14,268 nucleotides of DNA, from assembly GCA_002432945.1 (NCBI GenBank), contig DJHE01000016.1:1-14268 (forward strand), read 5' to 3'. Of the stretch, positions 1 to 6,273 are shown piece by piece. A program made the translations under genes and the position numbers. Position 1 is the first letter of the stretch, and the number at the start of each line of letters is the position of its first letter. The notes under the pieces are model-generated. The model was given only the letters and a program-made list of their open reading frames with translations. It was not told the DNA's origin and made no database searches. The DNA is from Synergistaceae bacterium UBA5827 (GTDB lineage Bacteria; Synergistota; Synergistia; Synergistales; 79-D21).

Positions 1-1304
1 CGCGGCTTCGAAAACTCGTGGACACGATAAGCGACCTGTCCTGCATCCGCACCGAATCGGAAGGCGAAGCCCTGATCGTGGAATCCCGCCTGATCCGTCG
101 CTACCAGCCTTTCTTCAACGTTGAACTCAAGATGGGAGAGCGCTACCCCTGGATCAAGCTGACGAAAGAACACTTCCCGCGCCTTGAAATTACCCGGCAT
201 AAGGAGGATGACGGGGCCTCGTACTTCGGACCTTTCACCCGCGTCAGCGAACTGCGCCAACTGACCCGCCTGGTCGAGCGCCATTTCCCGCTCCGCACCT
301 GCAAATCCAAGGAACCGTGCTCACCCGTCCCGGGGAGGCCCTGCGTCAGGCACGCCCTCATGAGGTGCCTCGCCCCTTGCGTTGGAGGCTGCAGCGAAAC
401 CCGTTACAGGGAAGTCGTAGCCGACCTTGAACTCCTTCTGGCCGGGAGGGTGACCGATCTCGTTGAGAGATTGCGGTCCAGGATGGACCAGGCGGCCCAT
501 GAGCTCCACTTCGAGGAAGCCGCTCGCCTCAGGGACACGATCCGTTCAATCTGGCGCTACACCCGGCAAAAAAGAAACCACGTTCTCCCAGAAGACCTGG
601 ACAAGGACACTTGGGAAGCTTTTGTCCGTCTTGAGGCTCTCCTCAACCTTTCTTCCGTCCCATGGAGGATAGACTGCTTCGACATTTCCCATTTTTCGGG
701 AAAAGAGACCTTCGGGGTAGTCGTCGTTTTCGAACAGGGGATTCCCAATCCTTCCCTATACAGGAAGTTTGCAATACGGGATGTCGAGGGCATCGACGAC
801 TTTCGTTCCATCCAGGAAACCCTCCTGCGCCGCTACCGCCGCTCTTTGCAGGGTGAAGCCCCGCTTCCGCAGCTCATCGTCATCGACGGGGGCCCGCAGC
901 AGCTTGTTTTTGCGGAAAAAGCCCTCCAGGAACTTGGCCTGGAGGAAATACCCATTGTCGCTCTGGCAAAACAGGAAGAAGCGGTATACACTCTTTTTGC
1001 CGAACTCCCTCTCCGGCCCGGTAGAGAGGATCCCGCCCTGCAGCTTTTGCAGAGGCTGAGGGACGAGGCTCACCGCTTTGCCGTTTCAGCCCATACCCGC
1101 AGGCGGGATAACCGAAACCTACGTTCAGTTCTCGAAGAAGTCGAAGGGGTCGGGAAGAAGAGGGCAGCGGACCTGCTTGCCCGGTTCGGAAGCATCCGGC
1201 ACATTGCCTCAACTGGCCCGGAGGAGTTGGCGTCCTCTATACCGGGAATCGGCCTGGATCTTGCACGGCGCATTCTCGAACACCTGGAAGGAGTAGCCGA
1301 ATGA
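1..1304 (+). CDS. uvrC: UvrABC system protein C (excinuclease subunit C), 5' partial
   Basis: UvrC makes both incisions around bulky DNA lesions after UvrB is loaded. The reading frame is open from base 3 to the window edge, so the N-terminus (about 50 residues of the GIY-YIG nuclease) lies outside; the GTG at 18 is internal. Numbering from that GTG, the end of the GIY-YIG domain is seen with ESEGEAL at 13-19, then YFGPF at 69-73, and a Cys cluster (C109, C117, C121) matching the conserved PC-x7-C-x3-C of the family. A UVR (UvrB-binding) helix pair follows at about 146-180 (FEEAARLRD). The RNase H-like endonuclease keeps its expected residues: D222 (CFDISH), D260/D261, D290 (IDGG) and H352 (RDEAH). 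A helix-hairpin-helix tail spans about 370-425. The region between the UVR motif and CFDISH is only about 40 residues, against about 165 in E. coli as I recall it, and no frameshift is visible. The stop overlaps the ribD start (ATGA). Confidence 0.96.
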   Translation, partial: RLRKLVDTISDLSCIRTESEGEALIVESRLIRRYQPFFNVELKMGERYPWIKLTKEHFPRLEITRHKEDDGASYFGPFTRVSELRQLTRLVERHFPLRTCKSKEPCSPVPGRPCVRHALMRCLAPCVGGCSETRYREVVADLELLLAGRVTDLVERLRSRMDQAAHELHFEEAARLRDTIRSIWRYTRQKRNHVLPEDLDKDTWEAFVRLEALLNLSSVPWRIDCFDISHFSGKETFGVVVVFEQGIPNPSLYRKFAIRDVEGIDDFRSIQETLLRRYRRSLQGEAPLPQLIVIDGGPQQLVFAEKALQELGLEEIPIVALAKQEEAVYTLFAELPLRPGREDPALQLLQRLRDEAHRFAVSAHTRRRDNRNLRSVLEEVEGVGKKRAADLLARFGSIRHIASTGPEELASSIPGIGLDLARRILEHLEGVAE

Positions 1305-2413
1305 ACGAAAAGGACAGGGCAACTCACGAACATTACATGCGGATGGCCATCAGCCTGGCCGAGAGAGGGACGGGTTGCGTAAGCCCCAATCCGCGGGTTG
1401 GCTGTGTCCTGGTGAAAGACAGCGCGATCGTCGGATGGGGGTATCACCGCCGTTACGGAGGCCCCCATGCCGAGGTGGAAGCCCTTCGGATGGCGGGTAA
1501 CCTCGCCGCCGGGGCGACAGCCTACGTCAACCTTGAACCCTGCTCCCATTTCGGCAAAACGCCTCCCTGCGCGCCGCAGCTCGCTGCAGCAGGGGTCGCC
1601 CGGGTAGTGGCAGGGATGAGAGACCCCAACCCCCGGGTCAACGGAACCGGAATGCACTGCCTGGAAGAAGCAGGTATCCAGACCATGACGGGGGTCCTGG
1701 AAAATGAATGCAAATGGCTCAACCGGGGGTTCATCAGGACGATGAAGCTTGGCCGTCCCTGGGTCACCGTTAAGGCCGCCATGAGCCTTGACGGCGACAT
1801 TGCCCTTTCCGGGGGCGAAAGCAAGTGGATCAGCGGACCCCTTTCAAGGAGCAAGGCACACCTTCTCAGGTCGGAACACGATGCTGTCCTTGTCGGGGTG
1901 GGAACCGTCCTGGCGGACGACCCGGAATTGACAGTCCGCCTCGTTGAAGGGAAATCCCCGCTGCGAGTCGTGCTCGACAGCCAGCTTCGCACGCCTCCCC
2001 ACGCGAGGGTTGTCGGGGACGGGAAATGCCTTTTCCTGGCCGGCGAAGATGCGCCAGAGGAAAGGGCTTCAGCCCTGGAACGCCGCGGAGCCAGGATCAT
2101 GAGGCTTGCGATGGACGAAGCGACGGGACGTCCCTCCATTGAACGGGTTCTCTCCTCGCTCGCTTCGGAAGGGATTTCCATGCTGCTCGTCGAAGGGGGA
2201 AGTTCAGTGATCAGCGCCTTTATCAAGGCGCGGATGGTTGACGAGTACTCCCTTTTCGTCGCACCTGTCTTGCTCGGCCGAGGACTTCAAATGGCCGGTG
2301 AGCTTTCACTCGACCATATGGGTGAGGCGATCGCCCTCTCGCCTGCTAGAATAAAGCAAGTCGAAGGAGATCTATGGCTGGAGGTCAATCCCAAATGTTC
2401 ACCGGCCTTGTAG
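1301..2413 (+). CDS. ribD: Bifunctional diaminohydroxyphosphoribosylaminopyrimidine deaminase / 5-amino-6-(5-phosphoribosylamino)uracil reductase
   Basis: RibD performs steps 2 and 3 of riboflavin synthesis: deamination of the pyrimidine product of GTP cyclohydrolase II, then NADPH-dependent reduction of the ribosyl side chain. The 370 residues are normal for the fused enzyme. The deaminase domain (about 8-145) has the zinc motif H56-A-E58 and the PC-x-H-x-G-x-TPPC signature with C81 and C90. The reductase domain (about 150-362) has the SLDG motif at 162-165, GVGTVLADDP at 199-208 and LLVEGGSS at 295-302. The start ATG overlaps the uvrC stop by 4 nt and has AAGGAG 7 nt upstream, so it is translationally coupled to uvrC. 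The 3' end overlaps ribE by 19 nt. Family assignment is certain; substrate order is known from the family, not shown here. Confidence 0.97.
   Translation: MNEKDRATHEHYMRMAISLAERGTGCVSPNPRVGCVLVKDSAIVGWGYHRRYGGPHAEVEALRMAGNLAAGATAYVNLEPCSHFGKTPPCAPQLAAAGVARVVAGMRDPNPRVNGTGMHCLEEAGIQTMTGVLENECKWLNRGFIRTMKLGRPWVTVKAAMSLDGDIALSGGESKWISGPLSRSKAHLLRSEHDAVLVGVGTVLADDPELTVRLVEGKSPLRVVLDSQLRTPPHARVVGDGKCLFLAGEDAPEERASALERRGARIMRLAMDEATGRPSIERVLSSLASEGISMLLVEGGSSVISAFIKARMVDEYSLFVAPVLLGRGLQMAGELSLDHMGEAIALSPARIKQVEGDLWLEVNPKCSPAL
2380..2385 (+). promoter_or_regulatory. Ribosome binding site fixing the ribE start
   Basis: GGAGGT lies 9 nt before the ATG at 2395, which opens with MFTGLVEE, the canonical N-terminus of riboflavin synthase alpha. 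An in-frame ATG at 2374 has a purine-rich stretch only about 4 nt upstream and would add seven residues that the family lacks. The site lies inside ribD. Confidence 0.75.
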
Positions 2414-3063
2414 AGGAAGTCGGAAACGTCCTGAAGCTGGTTCCGGGAACCGATGTAACGACGCTGGAAATCCGGGCGCCAGGAATTTCCCCTTCGCTTT
2501 CTAGGGGCCAGTCCGTTGCCGTCATGGGAGCCTGCCTTACGGTCGTCGGCCTGGGTAGGGACAGCTTCATAGCCGAAATAATGGAAGAGACCCTCCGGAA
2601 AACGAAGCTGGGAAGGCTTAAACCTTGGGATCCCGTCAACCTGGAAAGGGCATTGGCCCTCGGAGACCGCCTCGACGGGCATCTCGTGACAGGGCATATC
2701 GACGGCCTATGTTCCCTGGTATCAGCGGAGGGGCGGGGAAGGACCCGGCGCATGAGCTTTAACGCCGAAAGCGGACTTGTCCTCCTGATCGTCCCCAAAG
2801 GCTCTGTCGCCCTCGACGGCGTAAGCCTTACCGTTATCGAATCAGAACCGTCAAGAGGCCATTTCTCCGTCGGCCTGATCCCCGAGACCCTGCGCCAAAC
2901 GACGCTCGGGAAGCTGGTCGAAAAAGAAACCGTGAACCTGGAGACCGATCTTATAGCCAAGTACGTCCGGCGATTCCTGTCCCCCAACGAGCGTCTCCCC
3001 CAGGAAACGGCACCCAGAGATGGGATCACCTGGGAGACCCTCCAGCAGGGTGGATGGGTCTAG
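2395..3063 (+). CDS. ribE: Riboflavin synthase, alpha chain
   Basis: The enzyme dismutates two 6,7-dimethyl-8-ribityllumazine molecules to riboflavin plus 5-amino-6-ribitylaminouracil. The 222 residues show the two homologous beta-barrel lumazine-binding repeats. Repeat 1 runs from MFTGLVEEVG through GACLTV (46-50, with C47) to GHLVTGHIDG (95-104, H101). Repeat 2 contains LDGVSLTV (140-147) and IPETLRQTTLG (162-172), the counterpart of EETLRKTKLG in repeat 1. The start was chosen at ATG 2395 rather than 2374 on the Shine-Dalgarno spacing and the family N-terminus. It overlaps ribD by 19 nt and ends 25 nt before the chosen ribBA start. The last 25 residues, after the RRFL at 192-195, are a poorly conserved tail. 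The gene is named ribE in Bacillus-type nomenclature (ribC in E. coli). Confidence 0.96.
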   Translation: MFTGLVEEVGNVLKLVPGTDVTTLEIRAPGISPSLSRGQSVAVMGACLTVVGLGRDSFIAEIMEETLRKTKLGRLKPWDPVNLERALALGDRLDGHLVTGHIDGLCSLVSAEGRGRTRRMSFNAESGLVLLIVPKGSVALDGVSLTVIESEPSRGHFSVGLIPETLRQTTLGKLVEKETVNLETDLIAKYVRRFLSPNERLPQETAPRDGITWETLQQGGWV

Positions 3064-3074
3064 TTGTTTTAGCG

Positions 3075-3080
3075 AGGAGG
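3075..3080 (+). promoter_or_regulatory. Ribosome binding site fixing the ribBA start
   Basis: AGGAGG sits 8 nt before a GTG at 3089. An upstream in-frame ATG at 3020 lies inside ribE, would add 23 residues without similarity to RibBA, and has no comparable site in front. Confidence 0.7.
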
Positions 3081-3088
3081 ATTTCTCC

Positions 3089-4348
3089 GTGATCTGTAAA
3101 CCTGAAGGACGTGTGTTTCACCCCATCGAGGATGCCATCGAGGATATCCGGCTCGGCAAAATGGTTATCGTCGTGGACGACGAAGACCGCGAAAACGAAG
3201 GAGATCTCGTCATGGCCGCAGAACTTGCACGGCCGGAGGATATCAATTTCATGGTGACGCACGCCCGAGGTCTTCTCTGCGTACCCGTCACAATCGACCA
3301 GGCACGTCGCCTGAAGCTCGACCAGATGGTGAAAGAAAGTTCAGATCCCCATGGAACCGCCTTTACCGTCAGCGTCGACGCCACGGAAGGGACGACGACC
3401 GGGATCAGTACCGCCGAACGGGCCCGGACGGCCCGCGTGCTTGCGAACCCGGGATCCAGGCCGGAAGACCTGAGACGTCCCGGACATATTTTCCCTCTCG
3501 CTGCAAAAAAAGGCGGGGTACTGAAACGCGCAGGACACACCGAAGCCGCAGTCGACATGGCACGGCTGGCAGGGCTGAATCCCGCCGGGGCCATCTGCGA
3601 AATCATGAATGACGACGGGTCTATGGCCCGCTTGCCACAGCTGCTTGAATTCGCTGACAGGCACAATCTTCGCATCGTTTCGATCGAAGATCTCATCCGC
3701 TACCGGCACATGCGCGACAAACTCGTGGAAAGAGTTGCCAGCGTAAGCCTCCCTACGGTTTACGGCGAATTTGTTGCCCATGCCTACCACTTTGTCCTGG
3801 ACGAGAGCGAGGACATGCTGCACATCGCCCTTGTCATGGGCGACGTCGAGGGACAGGAAGGCGTCCTGGTGCGAGTCCATTCGGAATGCTTTACGGGGGA
3901 TGTTCTCGGATCGCTGCGATGCGACTGCGGACCGCAGCTCCACGAGGCAATGGAAATGGTGCGCCGGGAGAGAAGGGGAGTCGTCCTCTACATGCGCCAG
4001 GAAGGACGCGGAATCGGCCTGTTTCACAAGCTCAAGGCCTACGAGCTCCAGGAGAAGGGGCTCGACACAGTCGAGGCGAACGTGGCGCTCGGCTACGATC
4101 CGGACTTGAGGGATTACGGGGTGGGCGCACAGATACTATCCGACCTTGGGCTCAAAAGCATCCGCATCCTCACCAACAATCCCAGGAAGATTGTAGGACT
4201 CCAGGGGTACGGGCTGAAAATTAACGAAAGGGTTCCGCTTGAAGTGAAAGCAAACCCCTTCAACGCTTTCTACCTCCATGCCAAGCAGGAAAAAATGGGA
4301 CATCTCCTGCACCTTGAAGAACCCCCCGCGGAATACGTCGGGGAATAA
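3089..4348 (+). CDS. ribBA: Bifunctional 3,4-dihydroxy-2-butanone-4-phosphate synthase / GTP cyclohydrolase II
   Basis: RibBA supplies both branches of riboflavin synthesis: the four-carbon unit from ribulose 5-phosphate and the pyrimidine from GTP. From the GTG start it is 419 residues. The DHBP synthase domain (about 10-205) has the acidic metal motif DDEDRENEGD (30-39), THARGLLC (57-64), the GTTTGIS loop (101-107), RPGHIFPL (130-137) and GHTEAAVD (149-156). The GTP cyclohydrolase II domain (about 215-405) has the zinc ligands C267, C278 and C280 in SECFTGD...RCDCG, then RQEGRGIGL (303-311), RDYGVGAQIL with Y343, and LTNNPRK (361-367). Both active sites look intact. It follows ribE closely and is separated from ribH by 32 nt. 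As the entry enzyme of both branches, it would be the flux-determining member of the set (inference). Confidence 0.97.
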   Translation: MICKPEGRVFHPIEDAIEDIRLGKMVIVVDDEDRENEGDLVMAAELARPEDINFMVTHARGLLCVPVTIDQARRLKLDQMVKESSDPHGTAFTVSVDATEGTTTGISTAERARTARVLANPGSRPEDLRRPGHIFPLAAKKGGVLKRAGHTEAAVDMARLAGLNPAGAICEIMNDDGSMARLPQLLEFADRHNLRIVSIEDLIRYRHMRDKLVERVASVSLPTVYGEFVAHAYHFVLDESEDMLHIALVMGDVEGQEGVLVRVHSECFTGDVLGSLRCDCGPQLHEAMEMVRRERRGVVLYMRQEGRGIGLFHKLKAYELQEKGLDTVEANVALGYDPDLRDYGVGAQILSDLGLKSIRILTNNPRKIVGLQGYGLKINERVPLEVKANPFNAFYLHAKQEKMGHLLHLEEPPAEYVGE

Positions 4349-4380
4349 CTGACTGCCTCAAGAGGGGAGAGGGGAAAATC

Positions 4381-4860
4381 ATGCAGACATTTCAGGGAAA
4401 ACTGATCGGGTCAGGCCTTCGCTTCGCGCTCGTCATCTCCCGCTTCAACGAACTCATTTCCGGGAAACTCCTGGAAGGAGCAAAGGACGCCCTTGCCAGG
4501 CACGGAGTCAAGGCACAGGACATCGACGTGTTCTGGGTCCCGGGAGCATGGGAGGCACCTCTTGCTGTCAAGGAAATCGCCCTTGGCGGCCGCTATGACG
4601 CAATTGTTGCCCTTGGGGCCGTCATACGGGGAGACACCCCCCATTTCGACTACGTGGCTGGAGAAGTATCCAAGGGACTGGCCGTCATCTCCCTGGACCA
4701 GAGAATCCCCGTTGCCTTCGGAGTCCTGACCACCGACAACCTCGAGCAGGCCCTTCTGCGGGCCGGCAGCAAGGCCGGCAACAAGGGAGCGGATGCGGCT
4801 CTTGCAGCCCTGGAAATGGCCGACCTCCTGAGAGAAGTCAGGCGCATGGGGGAGGCCTGA
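4381..4860 (+). CDS. ribH: 6,7-dimethyl-8-ribityllumazine synthase
   Basis: RibH condenses 5-amino-6-ribitylaminouracil with 3,4-dihydroxy-2-butanone 4-phosphate to give the lumazine used by riboflavin synthase. It commonly assembles as pentamers or 60-mer capsids. The 159 residues match the family length. Visible active-site features are F22 in SRFNEL, VPGAWEAP (53-60), GAVIRGDTPHFDYV with the catalytic-position H88, FGVLTTDN (113-120) and R127 in the phosphate-binding stretch. W57 replaces the more common Phe of VPGAFE, a known kind of variation. A purine-rich GAGAGGGGA lies just before the ATG. The 32-nt gap upstream holds no obvious terminator or promoter, and serS begins 3 nt after the stop. 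Confidence 0.97.
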   Translation: MQTFQGKLIGSGLRFALVISRFNELISGKLLEGAKDALARHGVKAQDIDVFWVPGAWEAPLAVKEIALGGRYDAIVALGAVIRGDTPHFDYVAGEVSKGLAVISLDQRIPVAFGVLTTDNLEQALLRAGSKAGNKGADAALAALEMADLLREVRRMGEA

Positions 4861-4863
4861 TCA

Positions 4864-6135
4864 ATGCTCGATCCAAAACTGATCCGTGAAAATCCAGATA
4901 GTGTCCGGGAAATGCTGGCAAACCGCCATGCGTCCTGGCCGATCGACGAGGCCCTGTCGCTTGACGGCCGCAGGAGGGAACTCCTTAACGAGGTCGAGGC
5001 TCTCAAGGCCGCTCGAAACGAGGGATCCAAAAAAGTCGCAACCCTAAAGAAGGAAGACCCGGAAAAGAACAGCCTCATGGAGGAAATGCGCAAGGCAGGT
5101 ACCCGCGTCAAGGCCCTCGACAGCGAACTTGCTGCCGTCGAGGGACGCTTTGAGGAACTTCTTCTCCAGCTTCCGAACATGCCCCATTCCTCAGTCCCGA
5201 TAGGGACAGACGAGAACGATAACCCGGAAATCCGCCGCTGGGGAACACCTCCTGCCTTTTCGTTCGAGCCCCGTCCCCACTGGGAGATCGGGGAAGGACT
5301 CGGCATCATGGATTTCGACCGGGGTACAAGACTCGCCCAGGCCCGCTTCACGGTATTGAAGGGAGCCGGGGCAAAACTTGAAAGGGCCCTCCTGAACTTC
5401 ATGCTGGACCTTCATACCCGCGAACATGGTTATGAGGAAATCGAACCCCCCTTCATGGTAAATTCGGCGACCATGCGCGGCACCGGGCAATTGCCCAAGT
5501 TCTCCGAGGAACTCTACCGCTGCGAAGGTGATGACCTCTGGCTCATCCCGACCGCGGAAGTGCCCCTTACCAACCTCCGGGCGGGAGAAATCCTGAAGGA
5601 AGAGGAACTTCCCATCAACCTTACCGCATATACGCCCTGCTTTCGGAGGGAAGCCGGCAGCTACGGCCGCGATGTCCGTGGAATGCTGCGCCAGCACCAG
5701 TTCGACAAGGTTGAAATGGTCAAGATTGTCCATCCCGATTCGAGCTACGAAGAACTTGAAAGATTGACGAACAACGCGGAGAGAGTTCTACAGATCCTTG
5801 GCCTGCCTTACCGCGTCATCTGCCTCTGCACCGGGGACATGGGCTTTGCGTCCAGCAAGACTTATGACATCGAAGTCTGGCTCCCCTCGCAGAATAAGTA
5901 CAGGGAGATCAGTTCCTGCAGCAATTGCGAGGATTTCCAGGCCCGGCGCATGAATACCCGGTTCCGGTCCAAAGAGACTGGAAAAACCCGTTTCGTCCAC
6001 ACGTTGAATGGATCTGGAATTGCCATAGGCAGATGCCTGATCGCCGTTCTGGAAAACTGCCAGAGGGAAGACGGATCCGTCAAGATCCCCGAGCCGCTCG
6101 TTCCCTACATGGGAGGAATAGAGGAAATCCGCTAG
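4864..6135 (+). CDS. serS: Serine--tRNA ligase
   Basis: Class II aminoacyl-tRNA synthetase that charges tRNA-Ser (and tRNA-Sec) with serine in the cytoplasm. Its 423 residues are the usual length. The N-terminal antiparallel coiled-coil arm that grips the tRNA long variable arm spans about 28-100 and is rich in Lys, Glu and Leu heptads. Motif 1 lies around 165-200, motif 2 is FRREAGSYGRDVRGM (260-274), and motif 3 is GSGIAIGRCL (383-392) with the ATP-binding R390. The serine-pocket TAE lies at 230-232. GGGGGAGG, overlapping the end of ribH, is 9 nt from the ATG. It is the last gene of the uvrC-rib unit and is followed by a strong terminator. Nothing unusual in the sequence. Confidence 0.98.
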   Translation: MLDPKLIRENPDSVREMLANRHASWPIDEALSLDGRRRELLNEVEALKAARNEGSKKVATLKKEDPEKNSLMEEMRKAGTRVKALDSELAAVEGRFEELLLQLPNMPHSSVPIGTDENDNPEIRRWGTPPAFSFEPRPHWEIGEGLGIMDFDRGTRLAQARFTVLKGAGAKLERALLNFMLDLHTREHGYEEIEPPFMVNSATMRGTGQLPKFSEELYRCEGDDLWLIPTAEVPLTNLRAGEILKEEELPINLTAYTPCFRREAGSYGRDVRGMLRQHQFDKVEMVKIVHPDSSYEELERLTNNAERVLQILGLPYRVICLCTGDMGFASSKTYDIEVWLPSQNKYREISSCSNCEDFQARRMNTRFRSKETGKTRFVHTLNGSGIAIGRCLIAVLENCQREDGSVKIPEPLVPYMGGIEEIR

Positions 6136-6141
6136 GCAAGA

Positions 6142-6183
6142 CGGGTCCCCTCTGCTTAAGGCGGCAGGGGACCCGCTCTTTTT
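6142..6183 (+). terminator. Rho-independent terminator after serS
   Basis: A perfect 10-bp inverted repeat (CGGGTCCCCT at 6142-6151, AGGGGACCCG at 6166-6175) encloses a 14-nt loop and is followed by a T-rich run ending in five T (6179-6183). It starts 6 nt after the serS stop and separates the repair/riboflavin/serS unit from the glycosyltransferase-ATPase unit. Confidence 0.93.
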
Positions 6184-6205
6184 CACTACATTTTGCCTCC
6201 TGTTG

Positions 6206-6214
6206 TGATAGAAT
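6206..6214 (+). promoter_or_regulatory. Probable extended -10 promoter for the glycosyltransferase-ATPase operon
   Basis: TGATAGAAT contains an extended -10 TGn plus TAGAAT (6209-6214), one mismatch from TATAAT. No good -35 hexamer stands 16-18 nt upstream (CTACAT at 6186-6191 is weak), as is tolerated with extended -10 elements. The location, between a strong terminator and the first gene of the next unit in a locally AT-richer stretch, supports the call. The predicted start of transcription is near 6221. Confidence 0.5.
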
Positions 6215-6227
6215 AGTCGTGAATTTC

Positions 6228-6243
6228 GGCCCTCTAAAGGGCC
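6228..6243 (+). promoter_or_regulatory. Short leader inverted repeat (hairpin or operator)
   Basis: GGCCCT (6228-6233) and AGGGCC (6238-6243) form a perfect 6-bp stem with a 4-nt CTAA loop. It lies between the predicted transcription start and the Shine-Dalgarno AGGGGG at 6262-6267. No T-run follows, so it is not a terminator. It may be a 5' mRNA-stabilising hairpin or a dyad operator; the sequence cannot decide. Confidence 0.4.
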
Positions 6244-6273
6244 ACATTTCTTGCGCCGTGAAGGGGGATATCC

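Noticed and set aside
560..640. Frameshift or pseudogene explanation for the short UvrC
   Set aside because: The frame is continuous on both sides, nuclease residues and the C-terminal helix-hairpin-helix are intact, and no residual missing-segment sequence is seen in other frames nearby.
1522..2226. Long minus-strand open frame (234 codons) opposite ribD; similar ones at 2385-3029, 3118-3696, 3341-4027, 4650-5402 and 11593-12465
   Set aside because: They lie fully opposite well-identified genes, have low-complexity Ser/Arg/Pro compositions typical of the complement of GC-rich coding sequence, and show no recognisable domain.
3020..3088. Upstream ATG start for ribBA
   Set aside because: It would overlap ribE by 44 nt and add 23 unconserved residues; GTG 3089 has AGGAGG at ideal spacing.
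4349..4380. Possible promoter or attenuator between ribBA and ribH
   Set aside because: The 32-nt gap contains only a purine-rich ribosome binding region; no hairpin with a T-run and no -10-like hexamer was seen.
6228..6243. The GGCCCT/AGGGCC dyad as a second terminator
   Set aside because: The stem is only 6 bp and is followed by CACATTTC and not a T-run, and it lies downstream of the likely promoter.
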